A stretch of DNA of 24,824 nt, from assembly GCA_023253415.1 (NCBI GenBank), contig JALRGK010000229.1, forward strand, positions 1 to 24,824, in the 5' to 3' direction. The notes under the pieces are model-generated. The model searched no databases. It was given only the letters and a program-made list of their open reading frames with translations, and was not told the origin of the DNA. Positions 23,410 through 24,824 of the stretch are shown here, piece by piece. Position 1 is the first letter of the stretch. Each line of letters begins with the position of its first letter. The DNA is from Rhodocyclaceae bacterium (lineage in GTDB: Bacteria > Pseudomonadota > Gammaproteobacteria > Burkholderiales > Rhodocyclaceae). Made by a program: the position numbers and the translations under genes.

Positions 23410-24255
23410 TCAACCCCGTGCCATCGCTTCCAGTCGTGCGATGCGCTCGGCTGTTTTGGGGTGCGTCGAAAACAGCGTATCGACACCACCGCCCGCTAGC
23501 GGGTTCATGATCATCATCTGCGCGGTTGCCGGATGTGATTCTGCCGTCGGGAACGGAATACCGCGGGCATAGGCATCGATCTTGCCCAGGGCGCTGGCCA
23601 GCGCCAGCGGATCACCACTGATCTCGGCGCCACCACGGTCCGCCTCGAATTCACGCGCCCTTGAAATGGCCATCTGAATCAGCATGGCCGCAAGCGGTGC
23701 AATAATCGCCACGATGATACTCACCACCGCGTTGGCCGGGCGCCCCTCTTCATCTCGGCCACCAAAGAACATAGCAAAATTAGCCAGCGCCGAAATTGCG
23801 CCTGCCAAGGTTGCCGCGACCGTCGAAGTCAGAATGTCGCGATGCTTAACGTGCGCCAGCTCATGCGCCATCACGCCACGCAGTTCACGTTCACTCAACA
23901 AACTCACAATACCCGTCGTAGCCGCCACGGCTGCATTTTCAGGATTACGACCCGTGGCGAACGCATTGGGTTGAGCCTCGTCAATCAGATACACCCGTGG
24001 CATCGGCAAACCGGCGCGTGCTGCCAGCCCCTGCACCATGTTGTAGAGATAGGGCGATGAGGTCTCATCAACGGGCTGGGCGTTATACATGCGCAGCACC
24101 ATCTTGTCTGAGAACCAGTAAGCGAAAAAGTTCATCGCACCGCCCATGAGCAGTGCCATCAACATGCCTTCACGACCACCGATCAGACCACCGATGACCA
24201 TGAATAGCGCCAGAATGGCGGCAAAAAGAATTGTCGTTTTAAACCAGTTACCCAT
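23410..24255 (-). CDS. htpX: Membrane-bound zinc metalloprotease HtpX
   Basis: HtpX cleaves misfolded inner-membrane proteins on the cytoplasmic side and works alongside FtsH. The 281-residue protein has two N-terminal membrane segments (about 6-25 and 31-48). The M48 catalytic motif is MAHELAHVKHRD with His131, Glu132 and His135, followed by hydrophobic segments around 141-164 and 176-198. The third zinc ligand Glu204 is in SRAREFEADRGGA. The C-terminal STHPKTAERIARLEAM motif is also typical. GGGAG about 8 nt upstream supports the ATG at 24253-24255. It lies downstream of fmt on the same strand with a 136-nt gap, which contains a heat-shock-type promoter. All catalytic residues are present. 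Confidence 0.96.
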   Translation of the reverse strand: MGNWFKTTILFAAILALFMVIGGLIGGREGMLMALLMGGAMNFFAYWFSDKMVLRMYNAQPVDETSSPYLYNMVQGLAARAGLPMPRVYLIDEAQPNAFATGRNPENAAVAATTGIVSLLSERELRGVMAHELAHVKHRDILTSTVAATLAGAISALANFAMFFGGRDEEGRPANAVVSIIVAIIAPLAAMLIQMAISRAREFEADRGGAEISGDPLALASALGKIDAYARGIPFPTAESHPATAQMMIMNPLAGGGVDTLFSTHPKTAERIARLEAMARG

Positions 24256-24368
24256 GATGCCGTCTCCCTGTTCAAGAAACGTAGTAGTTGGACATGACGA
24301 TCATTAAAGCGGAACTCGGCTTAATAAACCCTTATGGCTCGTTGAGTGGGACTTCATGACCCAGCAAA

Positions 24369-24396
24369 ACATGCGGGCAAGCGATCAGGTTTCAAG
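24369..24396 (-). promoter_or_regulatory. Candidate sigma-32 heat-shock promoter for htpX
   Basis: Read on the minus strand, CTTGAA (24396-24391) is followed after 14 nt by CCGCATGT (24376-24369). The sigma-32 consensus is CTTGAA, a spacer of 13-15 nt and CCCCATNT, so the -35 is perfect and the -10 differs at one position. The -35 overlaps the fmt stop codon. The resulting leader would be about 105 nt before the htpX ATG. Beyond this the gap 24256-24368 shows nothing else. Confidence 0.55.
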
Positions 24397-24824
24397 TCAG
24401 CTGCATGCCAACAGACACGGGGTGACCCCGTAAAAAATCAGACGCAGCCAGGCGCTTTCCACCGGGTGCCTGCAGGTTCTCGAGGCATAGGGCACCTGCC
24501 CCGCACGCCACCACGACGCCGGCATCGCTTACCGACAGAATGACACCGGGCGACCCTTCGGCCGAAACCAGCCGAGCGCCCCAGATCTTGATGGGTTTGC
24601 CATCCAGGTGCACCACGGCGCCCGGGAACGGGTTATAGGCGCGTATCTGCCGGTCCAGGACAATCGCGGGTCGAGTCAGATCCAACTGCGACTCCTGCTT
24701 TTCGAGCTTGTGCGCATAAGTCACCCCCACCTCCGGCTGCGCCGTAGCGACTAGCACTTCACCGGCGTCGAGTTTCTTCAGCATCGCCACAATACGCTCG
24801 GCACCGAGTGCCGCCAGGCGGTCA
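24392..24824 (-). CDS. fmt: Methionyl-tRNA formyltransferase Fmt, C-terminal part
   Basis: About 144 codons are visible and the 5' part runs off the right edge of the window. The visible part begins in the frame DRLAALGAERIV and continues with VGVTYAHKLEKQESQLDL, then RQIRAYNPFPGAVVHLDG and IKIWGA. The Y-A-x-K-L-x-K-x-E block and the R-A-x-x-P-x-P-G-A motif are the signature of the linker and C-terminal OB-fold domain of Fmt (PF02911). Fmt formylates Met-tRNA(fMet) from 10-formyltetrahydrofolate before translation initiation. In most betaproteobacteria it follows def, expected just outside the window. The stop TGA is at 24392-24394. The catalytic N-terminal domain is not visible. Confidence 0.95.
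   Translation of the reverse strand, partial: DRLAALGAERIVAMLKKLDAGEVLVATAQPEVGVTYAHKLEKQESQLDLTRPAIVLDRQIRAYNPFPGAVVHLDGKPIKIWGARLVSAEGSPGVILSVSDAGVVVACGAGALCLENLQAPGGKRLAASDFLRGHPVSVGMQLT

Noticed and set aside
1..24824. CRISPR arrays, tRNA or rRNA genes, insertion sequences
   Set aside because: No repeat-spacer pattern, no cloverleaf sequence and no transposase-like translation was found on either strand.

Overview
The window looks like a chromosomal segment of a betaproteobacterium with moderate-to-high GC. No 16S sequence is present, so the genus cannot be given. Three things point to this class: a DUF1840 gene (a family I know mainly from Betaproteobacteria), the block fmt-htpX-rsmB-DUF4390-ntrY-ntrX, and hemE followed by priA. 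Genes are tightly packed, with many ATGA, TAATG or 1-nt junctions. I see no insertion sequence, phage gene, CRISPR array, tRNA or rRNA.

Layout. (1) 1-754, minus strand: the N-terminal part of a photolyase/cryptochrome-related protein, preceded by a flavin reductase. (2) 892-4363: mutY on the plus strand runs into a minus-strand operon transcribed rapZ > NusG-domain-II protein > Gx membrane protein > ubiX. (3) 4442-6139: an M20 amidohydrolase converges on rfaH. (4) 6193-10156: cobalamin-dependent methionine synthase metH, preceded by a leader with a terminator hairpin and a competing upstream hairpin, and followed by a clear intrinsic terminator. (5) 10149-13441: a DUF1840 gene, then a plus-strand operon of beta-carbonic anhydrase, MHS-type transporter and ROK fructokinase (mak). 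(6) 13477-22319, minus strand: rsmB > DUF4390 > ntrY > ntrX > hemE > priA, probably largely co-transcribed. (7) 22385-24824: a periplasmic S1/P1 nuclease on the plus strand, then htpX and the 3' part of fmt on the minus strand.

The genes are mainly housekeeping: DNA repair and replication restart (MutY, PriA, photolyase-like protein), cofactors (UbiX, HemE), methionine and one-carbon metabolism (MetH), rRNA and initiator-tRNA modification (RsmB, Fmt), envelope quality control (HtpX), transcription elongation (RfaH) and redox/nitrogen signalling (NtrYX).

The signals most worth checking are regulatory. They are a candidate attenuator or small RNA upstream of metH that matches no riboswitch class I recognise, a DnaA-box cluster between hemE and priA that covers the priA start codon, an NtrX whose AAA+ domain has lost the motifs for ATP binding and sigma-54 contact, and a heat-shock-type promoter for htpX embedded at the fmt stop codon.
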